A DNA stretch of 64,000 bases from the NCBI GenBank assembly GCA_964487845.1, contig CAZASK010000001.1, positions 61,136-125,135 on the forward strand, written 5' to 3'. Positions 1-9,471 of this stretch are shown piece after piece; position 1 is the first letter of the stretch; every line of letters starts with the position of its first letter. The stretch comes from CAZASK01 sp964487845 (GTDB taxonomy: Bacteria > Chlamydiota > Chlamydiia > Chlamydiales > FEN-1388). Under the pieces are notes generated by a model, which was not told where the DNA came from, did no database searches, and was given only the letters and a program-made list of their open reading frames with translations. Both the position numbers and the translations under genes were made by a program.

Positions 1-2
1 AA

Positions 3-383
3 ACAACAGCGAAGAAAGCTGTATCTAACTTTAAGCTTCGGGAAGGCCAAGTTATTGGCTTAAAAGTGACACTACGTGGAAAGCGCATGTATGATTTTAT
101 GGAACGTTTCTGTAATATTTCCTCACCTCGCATTCGTGACTTTCGTGGTTTTCCTAGTAAGACAGATGGTAGAGGAAACTACTCTCTCGGTTTAGAAGAT
201 CAGGTAATTTTCCCTGAGTTGAACCTAGATAAAGTAAAGCGTACGCAGGGTATGAATATCACTTTTGTAACTTCTGCAAGAAATAATGATGAATGTGTTG
301 AACTCTTACGCATGTTGGGAATGCCGTTCAAAGGCATGCCTGTAGTTGTACAGGGTAGAAAACAGATAAGCGCAGAAGAATAG
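3..383 (+). CDS. rplE: 50S ribosomal protein L5, 3' part
   Basis: C-terminal two-thirds of ribosomal protein L5, which binds 5S rRNA in the large subunit central protuberance. The frame is open from the first bases of the window, so the true start lies upstream; the GTG at 66 is internal, because the residues before it (SNFKLREG) already match L5. The rest reads [17 protein letters not shown] and ends with the usual glycine/arginine-rich C-terminus. It is the first visible gene of the spc-type operon and is followed by rpsH after only 16 bases. There is no room for rpsN (S14), which sits between these two genes in most bacteria but is elsewhere in Chlamydia. Identification is secure. Confidence 0.95.
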   Translation, partial: TTAKKAVSNFKLREGQVIGLKVTLRGKRMYDFMERFCNISSPRIRDFRGFPSKTDGRGNYSLGLEDQVIFPELNLDKVKRTQGMNITFVTSARNNDECVELLRMLGMPFKGMPVVVQGRKQISAEE

Positions 384-399
384 GGAGCGAAAAAAACAT

Positions 400-798
400 A
401 TGGCCGTTATGGATCAAACTGCTGACCTTCTTATCAGAATTAAAAATGCATCTAGTGCAAGACATCGCTATGTTGATGTCAACTGGAGCGTTCTCAACCA
501 AAATATCGTTGAGGTGATGAAGGAAGCACATTTTGTTGAACACTACTTGGTAAAGCAAGAAGGTGGAAGAGGCACAATTCGTATATTTTTGTCCTATACG
601 AAAGAGCGAGAGCCTATCATTCGCGGAATTAAAAAGATCTCTAACCCTGGTAGACGCCAGTATGTTGGATACCGTGATATTCCAAGAGTTTTTAATGGAT
701 TAGGTATCGCAATTGTTTCAACATCTCATGGAGTTTTGATGGGACATGAAGCAAAAAAGAGAAAAGTCGGTGGTGAGTTACTGTGCAGCGTCTGGTAG
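400..798 (+). CDS. rpsH: 30S ribosomal protein S8
   Basis: Ribosomal protein S8, an early assembly protein that binds the central domain of 16S rRNA. The 132-aa product has the expected length, the N-terminal DLLIRIKNA motif and the C-terminal block VLMGHEAKKRKVGGELLCSVW-like ending typical of S8 (positions about 112-132). ATG at 400 follows an AGGGAG ribosome binding site. Lies between rplE and rplF in the same operon. Nothing unusual. Confidence 0.96.
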   Translation: MAVMDQTADLLIRIKNASSARHRYVDVNWSVLNQNIVEVMKEAHFVEHYLVKQEGGRGTIRIFLSYTKEREPIIRGIKKISNPGRRQYVGYRDIPRVFNGLGIAIVSTSHGVLMGHEAKKRKVGGELLCSVW

Positions 799-834
799 AC
801 TCTAGCCGTATAAAAATTGAAGAGGATAATTGAA

Positions 835-1383
835 ATGTCTCGCAAAGGTCGAATTCCAGTAAATATTCCGAAAGGTGTTGAAGTTACTATTCATGATAAA
901 GTGGTAACTGTAAAAGGCCCGAAAGGAACCTTAACGCTTCCTATTGAGCATGATGTTTTAGTTGCTAAAGAAGCCGAACACATTCATGTAACTATTGAGA
1001 GAGCAACAAAACAGCTGAAAGGTTTTCATGGCCTCTATAGAACACTCATCCACAATATGATAGAGGGTGTTACTAAAGGATTTGAAAAGAAACTTGAGAT
1101 GCAAGGCGTTGGTTATAGAGCTGCAGTACAAGGTCATTTTATCGATTTGCAGATAGGTGTTTCTCACCCAACAAAGCTAGCTATCCCACAGGGAATGCAA
1201 GTAAAAGTTGATAAGAACACTCTCATTACCATCAGCGGTATCGACAAACAGGCAATCGGAGAGTTCGCTGCCAAAATCCGTGCCAAAAGACCCCCAGAGC
1301 CATACCAAGGTAAAGGGATACGCTACGACGGTGAATATGTACGTCGCAAAGCGGGTAAAGCAGCAAAAACAGCAGCCAAGTAA
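835..1383 (+). CDS. rplF: 50S ribosomal protein L6
   Basis: Ribosomal protein L6 of the large subunit, near the GTPase-associated centre. The 182-aa product shows both L6 repeats and the signature KRPPEPYQGKGIRY near the C-terminus (about residues 151-166), and ends in a lysine/alanine-rich tail. I chose ATG 835 over the upstream TTG at 817: the family starts MSRKGRIPV, and AGAGG at 821-825 is a good ribosome binding site 9 bases ahead of it. Same operon as its neighbours. Confidence 0.96.
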   Translation: MSRKGRIPVNIPKGVEVTIHDKVVTVKGPKGTLTLPIEHDVLVAKEAEHIHVTIERATKQLKGFHGLYRTLIHNMIEGVTKGFEKKLEMQGVGYRAAVQGHFIDLQIGVSHPTKLAIPQGMQVKVDKNTLITISGIDKQAIGEFAAKIRAKRPPEPYQGKGIRYDGEYVRRKAGKAAKTAAK

Positions 1384-1396
1384 TTGAGTAAGATAT

Positions 1397-1768
1397 ATGG
1401 AAAACAGTAATTTTAAAGATGCGATTAAAAGACACAAAAGAGCTTTACGAGTACGTAGTAAGCTGCATGGATCTGCTGACAAACCTAGATTGTGCGTTGT
1501 AAAGACGAATAAGCATATCCAAGTACAAATCATTAACGATGATCAAGGTGTAACTTTGGCATCGATATCCACTATGTCCAATGAAATGAAAGGTACTTCT
1601 TTTACAAAGAAGAATCAAGTGACAGCAAAGGAACTAGGCGAGCGTATCGCAGACAAAGCGAAGGCTTTAGGTCTTGAGCGTTTGGTATTTGATAGAGGTT
1701 GCCATAAATTTCATGGGATCTTAGCACAAGTAGCGCAAGGGCTGAGAGACAAAGGATTACAGATTTAA
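1397..1768 (+). CDS. rplR: 50S ribosomal protein L18
   Basis: Ribosomal protein L18, the 5S rRNA binding partner of L5. 123 aa, normal length, with the conserved RRHKRALRVR-like N-terminus (RHKRALRVRSKLHG) and the C-terminal FDRGCHKFHG block. Starts 13 bases after the rplF stop. Standard spc-operon position before rpsE. Confidence 0.95.
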   Translation: MENSNFKDAIKRHKRALRVRSKLHGSADKPRLCVVKTNKHIQVQIINDDQGVTLASISTMSNEMKGTSFTKKNQVTAKELGERIADKAKALGLERLVFDRGCHKFHGILAQVAQGLRDKGLQI

Positions 1769-1782
1769 AAAAGGGCATTCAG

Positions 1783-2289
1783 ATGGCAAAGAAGGAACAC
1801 CGGGGAAAACCAGAGCAGTCCAATTCCGACTTGATGGAAAAAGTGTTGTTCATCAACCGATGCTCAAAGACGGTTAAGGGCGGACGTAAAATGAGCTTTT
1901 CAGCGCTTATTATAGTAGGCGATGGAAAGGGAAAAGTTGGCTATGGATTTGCGAAAGCAAATGAGTTAACTGATGCAATTAGAAAAGGTGGAGAGCTTGC
2001 AAGGAAAAACCTCGTCACCATTGAAATGGCAGGAACTACGATTCCACATGACGTTCTCATTAAGTGGGATGGAGCTTCAGTATTTATGAAGCCTGCCTCT
2101 GAGGGTACAGGGGTCATCGCAGGTTCGAAAGTGCGTGCTATATTAGAATTTGCTGGTGTGAAAGACGTAATGGCAAAGAGTTTGGGTTCTAATAATCCAT
2201 TCAACATCGTGCGTGCAACGTTTAAAGCACTGCTGAGTCTAAAAAATAGAGACAAGATAATGCAGCTCAGACAGCCAGATCTAGGCTAA
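1783..2289 (+). CDS. rpsE: 30S ribosomal protein S5
   Basis: Ribosomal protein S5, involved in decoding accuracy and helicase activity at the mRNA entry site. 168 aa with the double-stranded RNA binding N-domain (VLFINRCSKTVKGGRKMSF, residues about 22-40) and the GSNNPFNIVRATFKAL signature near the C-terminus. The next gene is rplO after 24 bases, so rpmD (L30), normally located between rpsE and rplO, is absent here, as in Chlamydia. Confidence 0.96.
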   Translation: MAKKEHRGKPEQSNSDLMEKVLFINRCSKTVKGGRKMSFSALIIVGDGKGKVGYGFAKANELTDAIRKGGELARKNLVTIEMAGTTIPHDVLIKWDGASVFMKPASEGTGVIAGSKVRAILEFAGVKDVMAKSLGSNNPFNIVRATFKALLSLKNRDKIMQLRQPDLG

Positions 2290-2313
2290 TAAAGAGCATA
2301 ATGTGAGGAAATA

Positions 2314-2763
2314 ATGGAACTGCAATCTCTAGAAAATACATCAAGACCATATAAGCGTAGAAAGCGCGTAGGTCGAGGAATCGGCTCAGGGCTTGGTAAG
2401 ACATGTGGACGTGGTGTAAAAGGTGCTGGATCAAGGTCTGGCTACAAAAACCGCGATAGATTTGAGGGTGGTCAAATACCTTTATACCGTAAGTTGCCAG
2501 AGCGTGGTTTTAGTAATGTTCAGTTTCAGAAGAAATTAGATATTATTAACCTAGAGCAAATCGATGCTATGTTTGATGATGGCGATGTTGTAAATATCGA
2601 CTCGATTAAAGAAATGGGATACATGAGTGGTGCGTCTTTTGGACTCAAGCTTCTCGCAAAAGGAGAATTGACGAAGAAAGTACATATCCAAGTACATGCG
2701 ATGTCTAAGCAAGCTGAAGATAAGCTGAAAGCTGCGGGAATTACCTACGAATTACTAGCCTAA
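2314..2763 (+). CDS. rplO: 50S ribosomal protein L15
   Basis: Ribosomal protein L15, a late assembly protein of the large subunit. 149 aa; the basic glycine-rich N-terminus (KRVGRGIGSGLGKTCGRG, residues about 17-34) and the GGQIPLYRKLPERGF motif are typical. Translation starts at ATG 2314 after AGGAAA. It directly precedes secY, the classical arrangement. Confidence 0.95.
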   Translation: MELQSLENTSRPYKRRKRVGRGIGSGLGKTCGRGVKGAGSRSGYKNRDRFEGGQIPLYRKLPERGFSNVQFQKKLDIINLEQIDAMFDDGDVVNIDSIKEMGYMSGASFGLKLLAKGELTKKVHIQVHAMSKQAEDKLKAAGITYELLA

Positions 2764-2800
2764 GAAATTTCTCCCTAACCGTAAACTAGAGAAGTGAGCC

Positions 2801-4168
2801 ATGCTGCAATCCATTCAACGTGTGTTTCAGATACCGGAGCTTAAGAAAAAAATCCTATTTACGTTAGGGCTTCTACTTATTTATCGAGTGGGCGGAGTGA
2901 TTCCTGTCCCAGGCATAAATGGGGAAGTAGCGTTGGCTTATTTTAGACAAGCAACTGGAGGAGGACAGAACCTTTTCCAGTTGGTTGATATTTTTAGTGG
3001 TGGTGCATTTTCTCAGATGACCATCTTTGCTTTGGGTGTTGTGCCCTACATTTCTGCATCCATTATATTGCAGCTTTTAGTTGCTCTGATACCATCGATG
3101 CAACGTGAAGTTCGTGAAAATCCTGAATATGGCCGCAGAAAAATTACTCGTTGGACCCGCCTTGCAACTCTCTTGTTGGCTTTTATTCAATCTGCGCTTT
3201 TTGCAAAATTTGCACTTCAAATGAATATGAGCAATCCAGGCATCATCTCGCCTGAGTTATATGAGATGAAGATTTTTGGTTTTTCCTGGCTTTTTTATTT
3301 AGTTGTCATTGCCACAATGACGACAGGAACGCTTTTTTTGATGTGGCTAGGTGAACAAATTACTGAGCGTGGTATTGGAAATGGCATGAGTTTAATTATT
3401 TGTATAGGGATACTGTCGCAACTACCTTCTACGATCGGACTCATTTTACAGCAATTGAATTTAGATAGTCCTGAGCCAGGTCAGCTCAACTTTTTCACCT
3501 TGCTTGTATTGTTTGCCCTATTTGTTTTTGTATCGATAGCGACTATATGTATTATTCAAGGAACTAGAAAAATACCGCTTCAATATGCACGACGTGTGGT
3601 GGGAAATAGAGAAGTACAGTCAGTTGGCAGCTCCTATATACCATTGAAGGTGAATTATGCGGGAGTAATACCTGTTATTTTCGCCTCGTCACTTTTGATG
3701 TTCCCTGCTACGATTGGACAATTTATTGGGATGGGCAATTGGATAGGAACAGTTGCAAATTGGTTTTCACCTGGTTCAATGCCTTATATGGTTGCGTATG
3801 TCTTACTTATTGTGTTTTTTACCTATTTTTGGACCGCAACTCAGTTTCATCCTGATCAAATAGCTTCAGATATGAAAAAGAATGGAGCTTTTATCCCAGG
3901 AGTTCGCCAGGGTAAGCATACTCAGGAATTTTTAGAGTCTGCAATGAATAATATAACGCTCATTGGAGCGCTATTTTTAGCCTTGATAGCTGTGTTGCCT
4001 TCTATCATAGGACATATGATGAATGTATCCTCATCTATAAGTTACTTTTTTGGTGGTACAGCCCTTTTGATTCTCGTTGGTGTGGTTTTAGATACTATGA
4101 AGCAGATAGAGTCACATTTGCTGATGAAGCGCTATGACGGGTTTATGAAAAGAGGGAAAACGAAATAA
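2801..4168 (+). CDS. secY: Preprotein translocase subunit SecY
   Basis: Channel subunit of the SecYEG translocon in the inner membrane. 455 aa with about ten hydrophobic segments; the N-terminus [14 protein letters not shown], the [16 protein letters not shown] block in TM2 and the cytosolic loop [12 protein letters not shown] are classical SecY motifs. It exports all signal-peptide proteins in this window, including the Rhs and TPR toxins. It is followed by an 89-base gap and then rpsM; adk, map, infA and rpmJ, often found here in other bacteria, are absent. SecY is the last spc gene before the alpha block. Confidence 0.96.
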   Translation: MLQSIQRVFQIPELKKKILFTLGLLLIYRVGGVIPVPGINGEVALAYFRQATGGGQNLFQLVDIFSGGAFSQMTIFALGVVPYISASIILQLLVALIPSMQREVRENPEYGRRKITRWTRLATLLLAFIQSALFAKFALQMNMSNPGIISPELYEMKIFGFSWLFYLVVIATMTTGTLFLMWLGEQITERGIGNGMSLIICIGILSQLPSTIGLILQQLNLDSPEPGQLNFFTLLVLFALFVFVSIATICIIQGTRKIPLQYARRVVGNREVQSVGSSYIPLKVNYAGVIPVIFASSLLMFPATIGQFIGMGNWIGTVANWFSPGSMPYMVAYVLLIVFFTYFWTATQFHPDQIASDMKKNGAFIPGVRQGKHTQEFLESAMNNITLIGALFLALIAVLPSIIGHMMNVSSSISYFFGGTALLILVGVVLDTMKQIESHLLMKRYDGFMKRGKTK

Positions 4169-4207
4169 AGAAATGTCATTTTGAGGTAATTTCTTTTGCG
4201 TCAAAAT
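4167..4207 (+). other. Pseudoknot-like element between secY and rpsM
   Basis: Two interleaved perfect inverted repeats lie in the secY-rpsM gap: an 8-bp stem (4167-4174 with 4189-4196) and a 7-bp stem whose left half sits in the loop of the first (4178-4184 with 4201-4207). They can form alternative hairpins or an H-type pseudoknot. The pairs are almost all A-U, so stability is doubtful. A role in transcription or translation control of the rpsM operon is only an inference. Confidence 0.25.
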
Positions 4208-4257
4208 AGATTATTTGTTAGGATTTTTTGCACAATTTAAATTTTTAGGAGAGGGAA

Positions 4258-4638
4258 ATGCCCCGAATTTTAGGCGTTGACACACCTGACAACAAGAGAC
4301 TCGAAGTCAGCTTGACATATATTTACGGAATTGGACTTGCGACATCACAAGAAATTGTTCGTAAACTCGGATTAAACCCTGATATGCGTGCCCATCAGTT
4401 GACACCAGATGATATCGCAAAATTGAATCACTTGATTCAAACGGAATATGTGGTTGAAGGTGATCTGCGCAGACAGGTGCAGAATAACATTAAACGCCTT
4501 GTTGGCATTCACTGCTATCGAGGAATGCGCCATAAAGCTGGTCTTCCAGTTCGTGGGCAGAGAACAAAAACGAATGCGCGTACCAGAAAGGGTCCACGTA
4601 AGACCGTCGCTGGTAAGAAGATCGCACCACAACAGTAA
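4258..4638 (+). CDS. rpsM: 30S ribosomal protein S13
   Basis: Ribosomal protein S13 in the head of the small subunit, contacting the P-site tRNA. 126 aa, with [17 protein letters not shown] at the start, the [19 protein letters not shown] helix-turn block, and the [18 protein letters not shown] motif (residues about 96-113). ATG 4258 follows a strong AGGAGAGGG ribosome binding site. First gene of the alpha-type block rpsM-rpsK-rpoA-rplQ. Confidence 0.96.
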   Translation: MPRILGVDTPDNKRLEVSLTYIYGIGLATSQEIVRKLGLNPDMRAHQLTPDDIAKLNHLIQTEYVVEGDLRRQVQNNIKRLVGIHCYRGMRHKAGLPVRGQRTKTNARTRKGPRKTVAGKKIAPQQ

Positions 4639-4662
4639 TATTGATTGAAGGAGTAGGCTACT

Positions 4663-5091
4663 TTGAGTACCACACATAAACAGTCTGAAGATAAAAAAGA
4701 CGCAAAGCAAGAAGTAAAGCCAAAGAAGAAAAAAATGGCTCGAACAGTTCCAGTAGGGATTGTATTCGTAAAAGCAACATTTAATAACACGATTATTGCA
4801 ATCACCGACCCGTCAGGAAATGTTGTTGCTTGGTCCTCTGCAGGAAAATCTGGATATTCGGGTTCGAGAAAATCATCCGCATTTGCAGCAACTGTAGCAG
4901 CGCAAGATGCTGCTAAGGTAGCAGTTTCGCTTGGGATGAAAGAGGTGGAAGTGAATTTAAATGGCCCTGGAGCAGGTCGTGAGCCAGCTGTTCGTGGTTT
5001 GATGAGTGCAGGACTTGCTGTATCTTCAATCCGTGATACAACGCCAGTGCCCCATAATGGTTGCAGACCGCGTAAGAGACGCCGCGTGTAA
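4663..5091 (+). CDS. rpsK: 30S ribosomal protein S11 with lysine-rich N-terminal extension
   Basis: Ribosomal protein S11 of the small-subunit platform. 142 aa; the core VGIVFVKATFNNTIIAITD and the C-terminal TPVPHNGCRPRKRRRV are diagnostic. The likely start is TTG 4663, supported by AAGGAG at 4648-4653 nine bases upstream. This adds about 24 lysine-rich residues before the first ATG (4735, no good ribosome binding site). Chlamydial S11 proteins also carry a basic N-terminal stretch. No rpsD follows before rpoA, again as in Chlamydia. Confidence 0.93.
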   Translation: MSTTHKQSEDKKDAKQEVKPKKKKMARTVPVGIVFVKATFNNTIIAITDPSGNVVAWSSAGKSGYSGSRKSSAFAATVAAQDAAKVAVSLGMKEVEVNLNGPGAGREPAVRGLMSAGLAVSSIRDTTPVPHNGCRPRKRRRV

Positions 5092-5154
5092 TAACGTGAA
5101 AGCGTAAGATGTATAAACTACAACTCAATATGTTATTGGACAGGAGAGAGACCC

Positions 5155-6300
5155 ATGGCTGCAAATGATGATAGCGCCAATGTTTGCTTGGTGAATTTCG
5201 GCAAAATGGAAAGACCACGTAAAATTGTTGTCGAAAAAGAAACTGCAACAGATGTATTTACTCGATTTGTTGCTGAGCCGTTTGAACGTGTTTTTGGACA
5301 TAGCATCGGTAATGCTTTAAGACGAATACTCCTTTCATCGATGGAGACACCAGGTGTCATCTCTTGTAGGTTAGAAGGTGTCCCGCATGAATTCACAGCA
5401 ATTGATGGTATCGTCGAAGATATGACAAACATTGTCTTGAATGTAAAGGGAGCTTTGCTGCGTTGCCTTCCTGTTCAAGAAGGAGAGTATACAAGAGAGT
5501 CTCGAATCGTTTCATCACATGTCAATGTATCACAGAGTGATTTAGACAAAAATGGTGGAAAAATTGAGTTTACTCTGAAGGATGCTATCAAAGATAGTCT
5601 TTTTGAAATTGTCAATCCTGATCTTCATTTGTTTACCGTTACTAAACCGATGAAAAAGCAATTCGATCTACGTGTTGGATATGGCAGAGGATATGTTCCT
5701 TCTGAAAGACATGTTATCGCGAATAAGTTAGTCGATGAAATCGTCATCGATACAGCTTTTTCTCCTGTAAGAGTTGTAAATTATTTCGTCGAAAATACAC
5801 GAGTTGGCCAAGACACAGACTATGATCGTCTTGTATTAGAAGTAACAACTGATGGTCGCTTAACACCAGTTGAAGCGTTGACTTTTGCAGCTCAAGTTGT
5901 TGCAAAAAATCTAGAGGCGTTTCATCAGATTAAAGTGTATGACTTAGCTTTTGATCAGGAAGTTAGAGAAAGTCAGTCTGATGATAGTGCGCTTCTCGAT
6001 AAAATCATCTTGAGAATCGATGAAATTGAGTTGTCTGTGCGTTCTACTAACTGTTTAGGAAAAGCAAATATCGAGACGATCGCTGAGCTCGTGTGCATTC
6101 CACAGAAGGAGATGCTCGAGTACCGCAATTTCGGAAAAAAGTCATTAAACGAAATTGAAGCAAAACTAGCTGAAATGAAGCTTGGTTTGGGAATGGATCT
6201 ATCTCAATTCGGTATCGACCGCGATAATGTCAAAGAGAAGATCAAAGAGATCGCGGAAGAGCGTAAAGCTGAAAGAGAAAAGAAGAAAAAAAACCAGTAA
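5155..6300 (+). CDS. rpoA: DNA-directed RNA polymerase alpha subunit
   Basis: Alpha subunit of RNA polymerase. 381 aa. The N-terminal dimerisation domain carries PFERVFGHSIGNALRRILL (about residues 42-61); the C-terminal domain contains ELSVRSTNCLGKANIETI and GKKSLNEIEAKL, the DNA- and activator-contacting helices. It ends in an unusually long lysine/glutamate-rich tail, seen in other chlamydial RpoA proteins. ATG 5155 follows GGAGAG. Between rpsK and rplQ as expected. Confidence 0.96.
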   Translation: MAANDDSANVCLVNFGKMERPRKIVVEKETATDVFTRFVAEPFERVFGHSIGNALRRILLSSMETPGVISCRLEGVPHEFTAIDGIVEDMTNIVLNVKGALLRCLPVQEGEYTRESRIVSSHVNVSQSDLDKNGGKIEFTLKDAIKDSLFEIVNPDLHLFTVTKPMKKQFDLRVGYGRGYVPSERHVIANKLVDEIVIDTAFSPVRVVNYFVENTRVGQDTDYDRLVLEVTTDGRLTPVEALTFAAQVVAKNLEAFHQIKVYDLAFDQEVRESQSDDSALLDKIILRIDEIELSVRSTNCLGKANIETIAELVCIPQKEMLEYRNFGKKSLNEIEAKLAEMKLGLGMDLSQFGIDRDNVKEKIKEIAEERKAEREKKKKNQ

Positions 6301-6339
6301 TCTGAAAAAGATTACCCATAGAAATTTAGGTAGTGTGTC

Positions 6340-6771
6340 ATGAGACATTTAAAAAGAAGCGCAAAACTAGGTAAAACGACATCGCATCGTCGTTGTATGT
6401 TTGCAAATATGCTGAAAGCATTAATTGATCACGAACGCATTGAGACGACGATTCCAAAAGCGAAGGAATTGCGCCGTTTTGCTGATCAAATGGTTACTCT
6501 TGCAAAGAAGAATACTTTAGCAGCCCGAAGACAAGCAATTGCAGATTTGATGGTTCGTTATAACGAGCTTACCCCAAGTGAAGCACAAGCAGTGAAGGCT
6601 GGTGATCTCTCTTCATATAATACAGATCGCCGTGTTATCAATAAATTGTTTGGAGAAATCGGTCCACGTTTTCAAACTCGAAACGGTGGCTATACTCGTA
6701 TTATTAAGCTTGCTGATAGGCAAGTAGGAGATAATACACAAAAGTGTGTGCTTGAATATCTCGCTGATTAA
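6340..6771 (+). CDS. rplQ: 50S ribosomal protein L17
   Basis: Ribosomal protein L17 near the exit tunnel. 143 aa; [18 protein letters not shown] at the N-terminus and [18 protein letters not shown] near the C-terminus are signature blocks. Last gene of the ribosomal block: it is followed by a strong hairpin and then by gapA with its own promoter. Confidence 0.96.
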   Translation: MRHLKRSAKLGKTTSHRRCMFANMLKALIDHERIETTIPKAKELRRFADQMVTLAKKNTLAARRQAIADLMVRYNELTPSEAQAVKAGDLSSYNTDRRVINKLFGEIGPRFQTRNGGYTRIIKLADRQVGDNTQKCVLEYLAD

Positions 6772-6787
6772 GACCGATTTAATCATT

Positions 6788-7913
<1,126 letters not shown>

Positions 7914-8312
7914 TTTTATGAGAGCAGGTAGAGCCTGCATGCTCATACCATACATTTAGTTTGACATTTTGCCAAAATATCTTGACAGATGTCTTGGCAA
8001 GAATTGAGTATTTGAATGATAATGAGCGAAGTTGTAGATGGTGAGTAGGAGCCTTTGGGTGAATGACTGCTATGGCCTATTTTATCATCATGATATAACA
8101 AGATTTTAAAATATTTGGTGAGCATACCAATCCTTGCAAGGGAATTAGGTATTGATGATCGATGAAGAGACGCACTATTTTACTTATCAAGAGCTTACTG
8201 GAGCAATTATGCCGTACTTGGGCGCTTTGGTAACGGATTCTATAGGGACAAAAACAGCACGCATGACTTCTTCGATTTCTCCCAAAGCAAAAATAGAGAG
8301 AGGAATTCTGAA
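7914..8312. other. 399-base intergenic region with inverted repeats
   Basis: No convincing gene. Just after gapA, TGAG-GCAGG / CCTGC-CTCA can pair imperfectly (about 7919-7947) and may act as a weak terminator. Further on is a perfect 7-bp inverted repeat TTGCCAA (7969-7975) / TTGGCAA (7994-8000). The right half overlaps a possible promoter, TTGGCA (7994-7999) and GATAAT (8018-8023), spacer 18, pointing to the next gene. The repeat could be an operator; this is inference. An open frame from 8152 is discussed under rejected items. Confidence 0.4.
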
Positions 8313-9209
8313 GTGGATTTTACGCGAGAACCAATTGTTGAAACAGTTATTACTCCTCGGGAGGGCTATCGCCTTGTTGTGCGAAGCAGCAAAGTTTTGG
8401 GTTCAGAGGAACATTTTGTGGAAGCTGTGGAAGTGGTGGCATTTGGCAACGCTTTCTTTTTCCGTTCCATTGAACGGCCAAAGCCATTTATGGTGCCAGT
8501 AGGGGATTATGAGATACTTGAAGTTCGCGAGTCTCGAATTGTATTGAAGGCGCCTCAGCTACAGGAAGGGAGAGGGAACTCTTCTCGTGAGCAACAGCGT
8601 GAATATCAACCACGGACGCCACGTGTACAGCAAGAAAGTCAAGAAGAGGCACGTGCTACGCAAGATGCTCAAGAGTCAGTACGTCAAGAGATGAAAAGTC
8701 AGGATAGTCGTGTCCAGGAGCAAAAATCACAAGATGCTCGTCAAGATAAGCGACGCGATCGTAGAAGATCATTTCGCCGACGTCGTGGGCAGCTACGAGA
8801 TGAAGGGCGAGAAGCAGCCCAAGAGGGTATGGGCCAGGACTCACAACAAGAAGATACCCTTTCTTACGATGACAGCATACCAAAAGAGGCGCACAAGTCG
8901 AGTGGTGATAAGCCAGTTGAAGAGCCAGTAGTGCCAACATTGCGAGCTGTGCTGCCGCCTCCAGCTACGCTCATACGTGATGATTTACAGCGACTAAGAG
9001 AAAATGAAATGTATCGTGGGGCCTTCTTTATTCGAGAAGAAAAAGAAGATGACGATGACGATGCATCGCTTGAATCTTTTGCAGTGGAAGCTTCAACAGA
9101 AGCTATGCATTCGATGCAGGAGGACTCCTCGAAAGAGGAGCCCTTTCTCTTATCTCAATGCGTTGAAGGAGATGTGCAAAGGGATGTGGAAGATCCTCTT
9201 TCCAGATAA
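8313..9209 (+). CDS. Conserved-looking hypothetical protein with charged, low-complexity middle
   Basis: 298 aa, unrecognised. Residues 1-85 look like a folded beta-rich domain (VVRSSKVLGSEEHFVEAVEV, then FMVPVGDYEILEVRE). From about residue 90 to 200 it is a highly charged glutamine/glutamate/arginine-rich stretch, probably disordered, with RRDRRRSFRRRR as a basic patch that could bind nucleic acid. An acidic segment EEKEDDDDDA follows near residue 250. No signal peptide or membrane segment. The start is GTG 8313, preceded by AGAGGA; the frame is open upstream to 8166 but has no better start. Function unknown. Confidence 0.75.
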   Translation: MDFTREPIVETVITPREGYRLVVRSSKVLGSEEHFVEAVEVVAFGNAFFFRSIERPKPFMVPVGDYEILEVRESRIVLKAPQLQEGRGNSSREQQREYQPRTPRVQQESQEEARATQDAQESVRQEMKSQDSRVQEQKSQDARQDKRRDRRRSFRRRRGQLRDEGREAAQEGMGQDSQQEDTLSYDDSIPKEAHKSSGDKPVEEPVVPTLRAVLPPPATLIRDDLQRLRENEMYRGAFFIREEKEDDDDDASLESFAVEASTEAMHSMQEDSSKEEPFLLSQCVEGDVQRDVEDPLSR

Positions 9210-9227
9210 ATAATTCTCTTCTATGCT

Positions 9228-9253
9228 ACAAGCCTTTTTACGAAAAGGCTTGT
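9228..9253. terminator. Perfect 11-bp hairpin after 8313-9209
   Basis: ACAAGCCTTTT (9228-9238) pairs perfectly with AAAAGGCTTGT (9243-9253) around a four-base loop, 18 bases after the preceding stop codon. No U-run follows on either strand, so it is an atypical terminator or an RNA-stabilising hairpin. Confidence 0.5.
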
Positions 9254-9279
9254 GCATTCAGATGCCTAGTTTTGTTATT

Positions 9280-9441
9280 AGACTTCTTTCAAAATTCCAT
9301 TTGGTTGTTAAGATTGCCATTTTTGGCATCTTTAGCTGCAAATTTTTCGTCCATATGCGCACATATTGGTCTCAAAATTTGCAACTCAACCTGCCAAAAA
9401 TCATCAATTTTTTTAAACACAGCGAATTTCGAAAGAAGTCT
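9280..9441. repeat. Long imperfect inverted repeat (MITE-like) upstream of comEC
   Basis: Two arms of about 67 bases with a central loop of about 27 bases. Three blocks pair in register: AGACTTCTTTC (9280-9290) with 9431-9441, ATTTTTGGCA (9319-9328) with 9392-9401, and TGCAAATTTT (9337-9346) with 9374-9383; the intervals between blocks are equal or differ by one base on both arms. The element fills the space between the hairpin at 9228 and the probable comEC start. It could be a miniature inverted-repeat element, a decayed transposon end pair or a long RNA hairpin; no transposase is nearby. Confidence 0.6.
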
Positions 9442-9471
9442 ATTTTTATAAATCGCTTTCATAGCCAGCAT

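Noticed and set aside
1177..1533. Antisense frames across rplF and rplR.
   Set aside because: Shadows of well-conserved ribosomal genes.
8152..8502. Frame of 116 codons ahead of and overlapping the charged unknown gene.
   Set aside because: Second half is the shifted frame of the better gene at 8313 and has unnatural composition; the first 50 codons show no recognisable domain.
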